A DNA stretch of 8,399 nucleotides from positions 1 through 8,399 of the forward strand of contig SFFP01000070.1 of NCBI GenBank assembly GCA_004556875.1, given 5' to 3'. Position 1 is the stretch's first letter. The number at the start of each line of letters is the position of its first letter. The stretch comes from Ruminococcus flavefaciens (GTDB lineage Bacteria > Bacillota_A > Clostridia > Oscillospirales > Ruminococcaceae). A model generated the notes under the pieces. The model saw only the letters and a list, made by a program, of their open reading frames with translations. It searched no databases and was not told the DNA's origin. A program made the position numbers and the translations under genes. This document shows positions 1-7,200 of this stretch, one piece after another.

Positions 1-33
1 AAAAGCGCCGATATTCAATTGAAAATTCGGCGC
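1..33 (-). terminator. Candidate leftward intrinsic terminator at window edge
   Basis: GCGCCGA (5-11) pairs perfectly with TCGGCGC (27-33). The loop contains the palindrome TTCAATTGAA (14-23), which can lengthen the stem with A-U pairs. Read on the minus strand the stem is followed at once by TTTT (positions 4 to 1), after which the window ends. Read on the plus strand it is followed by ATTTGATAAAA, a poor T-tract. The orientation therefore favours termination of leftward transcripts. The true length of the T-tract cannot be seen. It could instead be a plus-strand hairpin ending an upstream gene that lies outside the window. Confidence 0.5.
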
Positions 34-58
34 ATTTGATAAAACTTTCCAAAACCTC

Positions 59-87
59 TTGACACCGACCATAAATCGTACTATAAT
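59..87 (+). promoter_or_regulatory. SigA promoter of the rpoBC operon
   Basis: TTGACA (59-64) and TATAAT (82-87) are separated by exactly 17 bp, matching the housekeeping sigma consensus at 12 of 12 positions. A-rich tracts upstream (about 41-55) resemble an UP element. The predicted start is A93 or A94, giving a leader of about 177 nt before rpoB. In many Firmicutes rpoB also receives readthrough from rplJL; here an independent strong promoter sits directly upstream, and no ribosomal protein gene is visible within the window. Confidence 0.88.
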
Positions 88-92
88 AGTAC
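78..92. repeat. Perfect 15-bp dyad over the rpoB -10 element
   Basis: GTACTATAATAGTAC is a perfect inverted repeat (GTACTAT, central A, ATAGTAC) that contains the whole -10 hexamer and reaches almost to the predicted start. It could be an operator for a dimeric repressor. On the minus strand it would be a small RNA hairpin. It could also be an accident of a symmetric AT-rich -10. No regulator is assigned. Confidence 0.5.
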
Positions 93-93
93 A

Positions 94-270
94 ATGTATC
101 AATATGGAAAAGTATCGCTATTCTGCAAGATATTATAGCATAATACAGCGGACTTGTCAATAGTTTTCCGAAAATTTCCATATCGCACCGCTTTGCCGCG
201 TGCGTCATAAATCCGTAAATCCTGTCCTGCGGTTTTTCGTGGGGCGTGTAAAAATAAGGAGGTTCCGCCT
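94..270 (+). promoter_or_regulatory. Long structured 5' leader of rpoB
   Basis: The predicted untranslated leader is about 177 nt. Visible pairings are ATATGGAAA (102-110) with TTTCCATAT (175-183); GGAAAA (106-111) alternatively with TTTTCC (164-169); CGCAC (184-188) with GTGCG (200-204); and ACCGC (187-191) with GCGGT (229-233). The last stem ends in TTTTT (233-237) and excludes the 184-204 hairpin. This resembles an attenuator with competing stems, but the terminator-like stem has only 5 bp and a 37-nt loop, so the case is weak. I recognise no T-box, riboswitch or ribosomal-protein leader. The rpoB Shine-Dalgarno AAGGAGG is at 256-262. Confidence 0.35.
132..160 (-). promoter_or_regulatory. 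Perfect consensus promoter facing leftward, against rpoB
   Basis: On the minus strand TTGACA (160 to 155), a 17-bp spacer and TATAAT (137 to 132) match the SigA consensus at 12 of 12 positions. The -10 is also extended (TGC immediately before TATAAT). An A/T-rich stretch lies just upstream of the -35 (plus-strand 161-180). The predicted start is about 124-126, roughly 30 bp downstream of the rpoB start, so the two promoters converge and their transcripts overlap. Such a match by chance in 270 bp is unlikely. No leftward gene is visible in the window. Confidence 0.72.
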
Positions 271-3200
271 ATGGTGAATGTTACACCTAAGCAGCTGGGA
301 AAGAATGTCAGAATGAGCTTCGGTAAGATTACCGAGCCTCTGGAGATGCCGAACCTTATCGAGGTGCAGAAGAACTCGTATAAGTGGTTCAAGGAAGAGG
401 GTCTGCGTGAGGTATTCCGCGAAATGACCGCTATCACAGACTATAACGGCAATCTCGTCCTCAACTTCAAGGATTACAGGTTTGACGACACTCCCAAGTA
501 TTCTCTCGCAGAATGTAAATCAAGAGGAGCTACTTATCAGGTCGCTATGAGAGCTACCGCTACCCTTGCTAATAAGGAGACAGGTGCTGTCAGCGAAAGC
601 GAGATCTATATGGGTGACTTCCCGCTCATGACCGACAGCGGTACCTTCGTTATAAACGGTGCCGAGCGTGTTATCGTATCACAGCTCGTTCGTTCACCGG
701 GTGTTTACTACTCTTTCACAAAGGATAAGACAGGTAAAGACCTTTTCAGCTCACAGATCATCCCTAACCGCGGTGCTTGGCTGGAGTACGAACAGGATTC
801 AAATGACGTTGTTTACGTCCGCATAGATAAAAACAGAAAAATACCGCTCACTACCTTCATCAGAGCTTTAGGCGAGGAAGGTACTGACGAGGAGATATTC
901 GAGATATTCGGAGAAGATGACCGCCTCAGACAGACTATCCTCCAGAAGGATCAGACTAAGAACCGCTCTGACGCTCTCATCGACGTTTACAAAAAGCTCC
1001 GCCCGGGCGAGCCTCCTACAGTAGAGAGTGCAGTAAGCCACCTCAATAACCTCTTCTTTGAGGCTAAGAGATATGATCTCTGCCGTTTCGGACGCTATAA
1101 GTACAACAAGAAGCTGGGTATCGCTTCAAGACTTGCAGGCAGAACTCTTGCAGAGCCTATCATCAACGAGATGACAGGTGAGATCCTTGCTGATGCAGGC
1201 GAGACTCTTACTTATGACAAGGCTTGTGAGATCGAGCAGGCAGGTGTTTACAGCGCTTTCGTTACTGTTGAAGCTAAGGAATACTACACAGACGAGCGCG
1301 GCGAGACAAATATCCGCATGGTCGAAAAGACCGTAAAGGTCATCGGCAACGGCATGGTAGACATCAAGGGATATGTTGACTTTGACGCTGAGAAGTACGG
1401 CATCAATGAGAAGGTATCCTTCAATGTACTCAAGGAGATACTTGACAGTGCTGCTGACGCTGATGAGCTTGAAGAGACTGTAAAGAAGAAGGCAGACGAG
1501 CTTTCTCCTAAGTATATCACACTTGACGATATCAAGGCTTCTATCAGCTACTTCCTCAACCTTTGTGAGGGTGTTGGTACTGTTGACGATATCGACCATC
1601 TGGGCAACAGACGTATCCGCAGCGTCGGTGAGCTTCTCCAGAACCAGTTCCGTATCGGTTATACAAGAATGGAGCGCGGTATCCGTGAGAGAATGAACCT
1701 CCAGACTCAGGACGTTAATACCCTTACTCCACAGACTCTTATCAATATAAGACCTATTTCTTCAGCTATGAAGGAGTTCTTCTGTTCTTCACCTCTTTCA
1801 CAGTTCATGGATCAGAACAACCCTCTTGCTGAGCTTACTCATAAGAGACGTCTTTCAGCCCTCGGACCAGGCGGTCTTTCAAGAGACCGTGCCGGATTTG
1901 AGGTACGTGACGTTCACTACAGCCACTACGGAAGAATGTGTCCTATCGAGACTCCTGAAGGACCTAACATCGGACTTATCTCCTATCTGGCTACTTTCGC
2001 AAGAATAAACGAATACGGCTTTATCGAAGCTCCTTACAGAAAGGTAGACAAGACTACAGGCGTTGTTACCAACGAAGTAGTTTATATGACTGCCGATGTT
2101 GAGGATAACTTCGTAGTCGCTCAGGCTAACGAGCCTCTCACAGACGACGGAAAGTTCGCAAGACCTCGTGTTAACGCACGTCACCGCGATCAGATCCTCG
2201 AGTGTGAGCGCGAAAAGGTCGACTACATGGACGTTTCGCCTAAGATGGTCGTTTCAGTCGCTACTTCCATGATCCCGTTCCTCGAAAACGATGACGCTAA
2301 CCGTGCCCTCATGGGTTCAAACATGCAGCGTCAGGCAGTTCCGCTCCTCAAGACAGAGCGTCCTTTCGTTGGTACAGGTATGGAATACAAGGCTGCTGTT
2401 GACTCGGGCGTATGTATAGTTTCGGATTACGACGGCAAGATCACTTATGTTGACGCTGATAAGATCACTCTCGTTGATACAGACGGAGTTGAGCATAAGT
2501 ATGAGCTTATCAAGTTCAAGCGTTCAAACCAGGGTACTTGTGTAAACCAGAGACCTATCGTCGCTGTCGGCGAACAGGTAAAGAAGGGACAGGTGCTTGC
2601 AGACGGTCCTGCTACTGCTGATGGAGAGATCTCACTTGGTAAGAATGCTCTCATTGGCTTCATGACCTGGGAAGGTTACAACTACGAGGACGCTGTTCTT
2701 CTTAACGAGCGCCTTGTAAGAGAAGATGTGTTCACATCTGTTCATATAGAAGAATACGAGATCGAGTGCCGCGATACAAAGCTCGGACCTGAGGAGATCA
2801 CAAGAGATATCCCTAACGTTGGTGACGATGCTCTCGCTAACCTCGATGAAAACGGTATCATCCGCATCGGTTCTGAAGTTAATTCAGGCGATATCCTCGT
2901 TGGTAAGGTAACACCTAAGGGTGAAACAGAGCTTACAGCCGAGGAAAGACTCCTCCGCGCTATCTTTGGTGAGAAGGCAAGAGAAGTCCGCGATAATTCA
3001 CTTAAAGTACCTCACGGTGAATCAGGTGTTATCGTTGATGTTAAGGTATTCACAAGAGAAAATGCTCCTGATGAGATGTCAGCAGGTGTAAATATGCGTG
3101 TAAAGTGTTACATCGCTCAGAAGCGTAAGATCACTGTCGGCGATAAGATGGCCGGCCGTCACGGTAACAAGGGTGTTGTTTCACGTATACTCCCTGAGGA

Positions 3201-4197
3201 GGATATGCCGTTCCTTCCTGATGGTACTCCTCTCGATATCGTACTCAACCCTCTCGGCGTTCCTTCACGAATGAACATCGGACAGGTACTTGAAGTACAC
3301 CTCGGTATGGCTTGTAAGGCTCTCGGCTGGCACATTATGACTCCTGTATTTGACGGTGCTCACGAAGATGATATCCGTGAGTGCTTCAAGATGGCTAACG
3401 AGCACGCTCAGGAGCACAAGGACGATATGTTTGAGCTGAAGGCTATGGATAAGGTCATCAATCCGAATGCTCTGGAATTCACAGAGGATTGTAAATTTAC
3501 ACTTTATGACGGACGTACAGGTGAAAAGTTCGATAACCGCGTAACTGTGGGCTATATGTACTACCTCAAGCTCCACCACCTTGTTGATGATAAGATCCAC
3601 GCACGTTCCGTTGGTCCTTACGCTCTCGTAACTCAGCAGCCTCTGGGCGGTAAAGCTCAGTTCGGCGGACAGCGTTTCGGAGAAATGGAAGTTTGGGCAC
3701 TTGAAGCTTACGGTGCTGCTTATACTCTCCAGGAGATCCTTACTGTCAAGTCTGATGATACGATAGGACGTGTAAACACATATGAGGCTATCGTCAAGGG
3801 TCAGAACGTTCCTACACCTGGTATCCCTGAGTCATTCAAGGTTCTTATCAAGGAAATGCAGTCGCTCTGTCTCGATGTCAAGGTTCTTGATATCAACCAG
3901 AACGAGATCGACCTCAAGCAGAACTTCGATGACGACGATCAGATCCCGACTCGTGATTCATTTGCTGATGAAGAGACTGCTGACAGCACAAGCTATTCTG
4001 ACAGCGATATGGAAGATGCAGGCTTTGGATTTGAAGGCGACGATGAAGAGGGCGACGACTTCGGCGGCGTTGATAAGGACGATGAGTTCAGCTTCGATGA
4101 AGGCGAGGACGATGACGACTTCGGCTTCGGTGACGATGAAGAGGAAGGAGATCTCTTCGACAGCTTCGACATCGATGATCCCTCCGACGAGGACTAA
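271..4197 (+). CDS. rpoB: DNA-directed RNA polymerase subunit beta
   Basis: This is the beta subunit of RNA polymerase, which forms with beta-prime the active-site cleft of the transcribing enzyme in the cytoplasm. It has 1308 residues against roughly 1190 in Bacillus subtilis (from memory). The N-terminal EVQKNSYKWF, the MGDFPLMTDSGTF region (114-126) and the lobe are in family order; residues about 288-424 of the lobe appear some 35 residues longer than in B. subtilis. The rifampicin pocket spans 505-531. GYNYEDA (802-808) carries E806 and D807; GDKMAGRHGNK (957-967) holds active-centre lysines K959 and K967. H1110 and QQPLGGKAQFGGQRFGEME (1122-1140) form the conserved C-terminal clamp/switch region. 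Residues 1220-1308 are an extremely acidic tail. The ATG is preceded by AAGGAGG with an 8-nt gap, and the frame ends in tandem stops TAA TAA. rpoC follows 79 bp later. Confidence 0.98.
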   Translation: MVNVTPKQLGKNVRMSFGKITEPLEMPNLIEVQKNSYKWFKEEGLREVFREMTAITDYNGNLVLNFKDYRFDDTPKYSLAECKSRGATYQVAMRATATLANKETGAVSESEIYMGDFPLMTDSGTFVINGAERVIVSQLVRSPGVYYSFTKDKTGKDLFSSQIIPNRGAWLEYEQDSNDVVYVRIDKNRKIPLTTFIRALGEEGTDEEIFEIFGEDDRLRQTILQKDQTKNRSDALIDVYKKLRPGEPPTVESAVSHLNNLFFEAKRYDLCRFGRYKYNKKLGIASRLAGRTLAEPIINEMTGEILADAGETLTYDKACEIEQAGVYSAFVTVEAKEYYTDERGETNIRMVEKTVKVIGNGMVDIKGYVDFDAEKYGINEKVSFNVLKEILDSAADADELEETVKKKADELSPKYITLDDIKASISYFLNLCEGVGTVDDIDHLGNRRIRSVGELLQNQFRIGYTRMERGIRERMNLQTQDVNTLTPQTLINIRPISSAMKEFFCSSPLSQFMDQNNPLAELTHKRRLSALGPGGLSRDRAGFEVRDVHYSHYGRMCPIETPEGPNIGLISYLATFARINEYGFIEAPYRKVDKTTGVVTNEVVYMTADVEDNFVVAQANEPLTDDGKFARPRVNARHRDQILECEREKVDYMDVSPKMVVSVATSMIPFLENDDANRALMGSNMQRQAVPLLKTERPFVGTGMEYKAAVDSGVCIVSDYDGKITYVDADKITLVDTDGVEHKYELIKFKRSNQGTCVNQRPIVAVGEQVKKGQVLADGPATADGEISLGKNALIGFMTWEGYNYEDAVLLNERLVREDVFTSVHIEEYEIECRDTKLGPEEITRDIPNVGDDALANLDENGIIRIGSEVNSGDILVGKVTPKGETELTAEERLLRAIFGEKAREVRDNSLKVPHGESGVIVDVKVFTRENAPDEMSAGVNMRVKCYIAQKRKITVGDKMAGRHGNKGVVSRILPEEDMPFLPDGTPLDIVLNPLGVPSRMNIGQVLEVHLGMACKALGWHIMTPVFDGAHEDDIRECFKMANEHAQEHKDDMFELKAMDKVINPNALEFTEDCKFTLYDGRTGEKFDNRVTVGYMYYLKLHHLVDDKIHARSVGPYALVTQQPLGGKAQFGGQRFGEMEVWALEAYGAAYTLQEILTVKSDDTIGRVNTYEAIVKGQNVPTPGIPESFKVLIKEMQSLCLDVKVLDINQNEIDLKQNFDDDDQIPTRDSFADEETADSTSYSDSDMEDAGFGFEGDDEEGDDFGGVDKDDEFSFDEGEDDDDFGFGDDEEEGDLFDSFDIDDPSDED
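3928..4194 (+). other. Region coding the acidic low-complexity RpoB tail
   Basis: Residues 1220-1308 contain 44 Asp/Glu out of 89 and only two basic residues (R1228, K1269). Phenylalanines recur between acidic runs, with a loose internal repeat: GFGFEGDDEEGDDF near 1251-1264 and DFGFGDDEEEGDLF near 1283-1296. This should be disordered and strongly negative. It lies after the conserved clamp sequence, so it is an appendage and not part of the catalytic fold. Codon use remains that of the rest of rpoB, which argues against a recent frameshift. Confidence 0.85.
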
Positions 4198-4218
4198 TAA
4201 AAATCCGAAAATATAACT

Positions 4219-4248
4219 CGCGGCACGGTGCTTAGCCGCCGTGCTGTG
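4219..4248 (+). other. rpoB-rpoC intergenic mRNA hairpin
   Basis: A 10-bp stem pairs 4219-4228 with 4239-4248: a perfect 6-bp core GCACGG/CCGTGC, extended by two Watson-Crick and two G-U pairs, with a 10-nt loop. The sequence after it (ATCAATGTAAATTT) has no T-tract, so it is unlikely to be an intrinsic terminator. It lies 28 nt before the rpoC start. A role in mRNA stability, RNase processing or pausing between the two cistrons is possible, but nothing in the sequence decides between them. Confidence 0.6.
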
Positions 4249-4266
4249 CGATCAATGTAAATTTGC

Positions 4267-4273
4267 AGGAGGT
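4267..4273 (+). promoter_or_regulatory. rpoC ribosome binding site, sets the start at 4277
   Basis: AGGAGGT lies directly before the ATG at 4277 and fixes it as the start. The gap between AGGAGG and ATG is only 4 nt (TAGC), shorter than the 8 nt at rpoB and the 6 nt at the downstream gene. A longer reading from GTG at 4241 has no Shine-Dalgarno and would begin inside the intergenic hairpin. Confidence 0.85.
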
Positions 4274-4276
4274 AGC

Positions 4277-7200
4277 ATGGAATTTACAACTTTTGAATCA
4301 ATAAAGATCGGTCTTGCTTCGCCTGAACAGATCAGAAGCTGGTCTTACGGCGCTGTTGAGAGACCTGAAACTATAAATTACAGAACTCAGAAGCCTGAGC
4401 GTGACGGTCTTTTCTGCGAAAGGATATTCGGACCTACTAAGGACTGGGAGTGTCACTGCGGAAAGTTCAAGAAGATACGCTTTAAGGGTAAGATCTGTGA
4501 CCGCTGCGGCGTTGAGGTCACAAGAGCAAGAGTAAGAAGAGAGAGAATGGGTCACATCGAGCTGGCTGCTCCTGTTTCTCATATCTGGTACTTCAAGGGT
4601 ACTCCTTCAAGAATAGGACAGGTGCTTGAGGTATCTCAGAAGAGACTTGAAGAGGTTCTCTACTTCACAAAATATATCGTTACCGATCCGGGTAACACAG
4701 AGCTTCTCAAAAAGCAGCTCCTTTCAGAGAAGGAATATCTCTCATACCTTGAAAAGTATGGTGACGACTTCAAGGCTGAAATGGGCGCAGAGGCTATTAG
4801 AAAGCTCCTCAATGAGTATGACCCTGCAAGATATGACGCTCACAAGCAGAGACTTATCGAAATGGGTAAGGTATCTCTCGGCGGCAAGAAGATAGAGTGC
4901 TTCAACAAGCCAACAGAGTGCGAGTGTGAAGAGTGCCAGAAGTTCAGAGAGCTGGAGGACATCGACTGGAGAAACAATCTCGAGATCGTTGCCGACGACC
5001 TGAAGGCTGAGCTTGTAGGACTTCCAAGCGGTCAGAAGAAGGTAAAGCTTCTCAAGAGATTACAGATAATCGAGGCATTCCGCCTTTCAGGAAACAAGCC
5101 TGAGTGGATGATACTCAGCGTTGTACCTGTAATACCACCTGATATCCGTCCTATGATCATGCTTGACGGTGGTCGTTACGCAACATCTGACCTTAACGAC
5201 CTCTACAGAAGAGTTATCAACAGAAACAACCGTCTCAAGAGAATGCTCGAGCTCGACGCTCCTGACATCATCGTAAGAAACGAGAAGCGTATGCTTCAGG
5301 AAGCTGTTGACGCTCTCATCGACAACGGCAGACACGGCAGACCTGTTACAGGTCCGAGCAACCGTGCTCTCAAGTCACTTTCAGATATGCTTAAAGGTAA
5401 GCAGGGACGTTTCCGTCAGAACCTCCTTGGTAAGCGTGTTGACTACTCAGGACGTTCAGTTATCGTCGTAGGACCTGAGCTGAAAATGTATCAGTGCGGT
5501 CTTCCTAAGGAAATGGCACTCGAGCTCTTCAAGCCTTTCGTACTGAAGAGACTTGTTGACAAAAAGGCTATCGCTAATATAAAGAGCGCAAGAAAGCTCA
5601 TCGAGCGCGCTGACAATAAGGTCTGGGACGCTCTGGAGGACGTTATCAAGGATCATCCTGTAATGCTCAACCGTGCCCCCACGCTTCACCGTCTTGGTAT
5701 CCAGGCATTCGAGCCTATCCTTGTTGAGGGTCGTGCTATCAAACTCCACCCACTGGTTTGCTCTGCGTTCAACGCTGACTTCGACGGCGACCAGATGGCT
5801 GTACATCTTCCGCTTTCAGCTGAGGCTCAGGCAGAAGCAAGATTCCTTATGCTTGCTGCCAATAACCTGCTCAAGCCTTCTGACGGTAAGCCTGTTGCCG
5901 TTCCTTCACAGGATATGGTACTTGGTTCTTACTACCTTACAATGGATAAGCCCGGCGAACCCGGTGAGGGCAAGGTATTCCGCGATGTGAACGAAGCTCT
6001 CATGGCTTACAACGAGCACGATGTATCTCTCCACGCTAATATCAAGGTTAAGATAACCAAGGATATCGGCGACAAGAAGGTTTCAAAGATCATCGATGCT
6101 ACAGTCGGCAGACTTATCTTCAACGAGAATATCCCACAGAATCTGGGTTACGTTGACAGAACAAATTCCGACAAGCAGTTCGACCTCGAGGTTGCATTCC
6201 TCGTTGGTAAGAAGCAGCTTTCAGATATCATCGAGCGCTGTATCAAGATACACGGCACAACAACTACTTCCGAGGTTCTTGACCGTATCAAGGCTCTCGG
6301 TTACAAATATTCAACAAGAGCAGCTCTTACAGTTGCTGTTTGTGACGCTACTATCCCGCCTCAGAAGAAGGAGATCCTTGCAAGAGCAGACGAAGAAGTT
6401 GCTCAGATCACTTCAGAGTATGAGTACGGTTATATCTCCGATCAGGAGAAGACAAAGAAGATCATCGCTCTGTGGACAGATACTACAGACGAGGTTACTA
6501 AGAGACTGAAGGAGAACTTCGACAGATACAATCCTATCTGGATGATGGCTGACTCAGGTGCCCGTGGTTCTATCTCACAGATCAGACAGCTTGCAGGTAT
6601 GCGTGGACTTATCGCTAATACATCAGGTACTGTCATCGAGATCCCGATCAGAGCTAATTACCGTGAAGGTCTTAACATCCTCGAATACTTCATCGCATCA
6701 CGAGGCGCTCGTAAGGGTCTTGCCGATACGGCTCTCCGTACCGCTGACTCAGGTTATCTTACACGTCGACTTGTTGATGTTTCTCAGGACGTTATCATCC
6801 GTGAGGAAGACTGCGGTACTACAGAAGGTATCGAGGTATTCGAGATCAAGAACGGCAACGAAGTAGTTGAGCCGTTTGAGGAGCGTCTTGTGGGCAGATT
6901 CCTCGCTGAGGATCTCCGCGACGAGTCAGGCGAGCTTATTGTTTCTCGCAACAAGCTCATCAGCGATGCTGACGCTAAGAAGATAGTTGACGCAGGCGTT
7001 GAAAGAATAAAGATACGTTCAGTCCTCACTTGTAAGTCAAGAACAGGTGTATGTGCTAAGTGCTATGGTGCAAACCTTGCATTCAACAACATCGTTTCAG
7101 TCGGTGAAGCTGTCGGCGTAATCGCTGCACAGTCAATCGGTGAGCCTGGTACACAGCTTACAATGAGAACCTTCCATACCGGTGGTGTTGCTTCTGCCGA

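Larger units (their letters stand above)
1..125 (-). ncRNA. Candidate small RNA antisense to the rpoB promoter region
   Basis: This is inferred from signals, not from homology. A perfect consensus minus-strand promoter (160 to 132) predicts a start near 124-126. The hairpin with TTTT at 33 to 1 would end the transcript, giving an RNA of about 125 nt. Within it, ACTTTTCCA (113 to 105) can pair with TGGAAAGT (51 to 44) across one bulged base. That stem encloses a second hairpin, GTACTA/TAGTAC (92 to 78). The first ~30 nt are complementary to the 5' end of the rpoB leader. The only ATG frame inside it (from about 74 leftwards) has no Shine-Dalgarno and runs through the terminator, so I do not treat it as coding. 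I recognise no known RNA family. Confidence 0.4.

Noticed and set aside
5..33. Hairpin as rightward terminator of rplL
   Set aside because: The plus-strand 3' side lacks a T-run, and no rplL sequence is in the window, so this cannot be supported here. It remains possible if the gene lies just outside.
1..74. Small minus-strand ORF starting near 74 and running off the left edge
   Set aside because: There is no Shine-Dalgarno, and the frame passes through the terminator hairpin. It has no recognisable protein.
154..182. Second plus-strand promoter in the rpoB leader (TTGTCA at 154-159)
   Set aside because: At 17 bp the -10 position reads CCATAT-like sequence with poor match. The TTGTCAA is better explained as the complement of the minus-strand TTGACA.
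94..270. T-box, metabolite riboswitch or ribosomal protein L10(L12) leader
   Set aside because: None of the conserved motifs (for example a TGGNACC-type T-box sequence) is visible, and the gene downstream is not a usual riboswitch target.
1126..1599. Long minus-strand open frame opposite rpoB
   Set aside because: The protein is low-complexity, with no recognisable domain, no ribosome binding site and no spacing signal. It is explained by biased codons of rpoB read backwards. The other antisense frames (e.g. 1879-2184, 3265-3600, 5456-5806, 7796-8146) are rejected for the same reasons.
3782..4216. Plus-strand 144-codon frame over the end of rpoB
   Set aside because: It is the +2 shadow of the acidic tail, giving a Ser/Arg/Thr-rich product with no domain. 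RpoB itself is intact there.
4241..4276. Longer RpoC reading starting at GTG 4241 (12 extra residues with two Cys)
   Set aside because: There is no Shine-Dalgarno, it starts inside the intergenic hairpin, and it codes through the real AGGAGGT. Family N-termini match the ATG at 4277.
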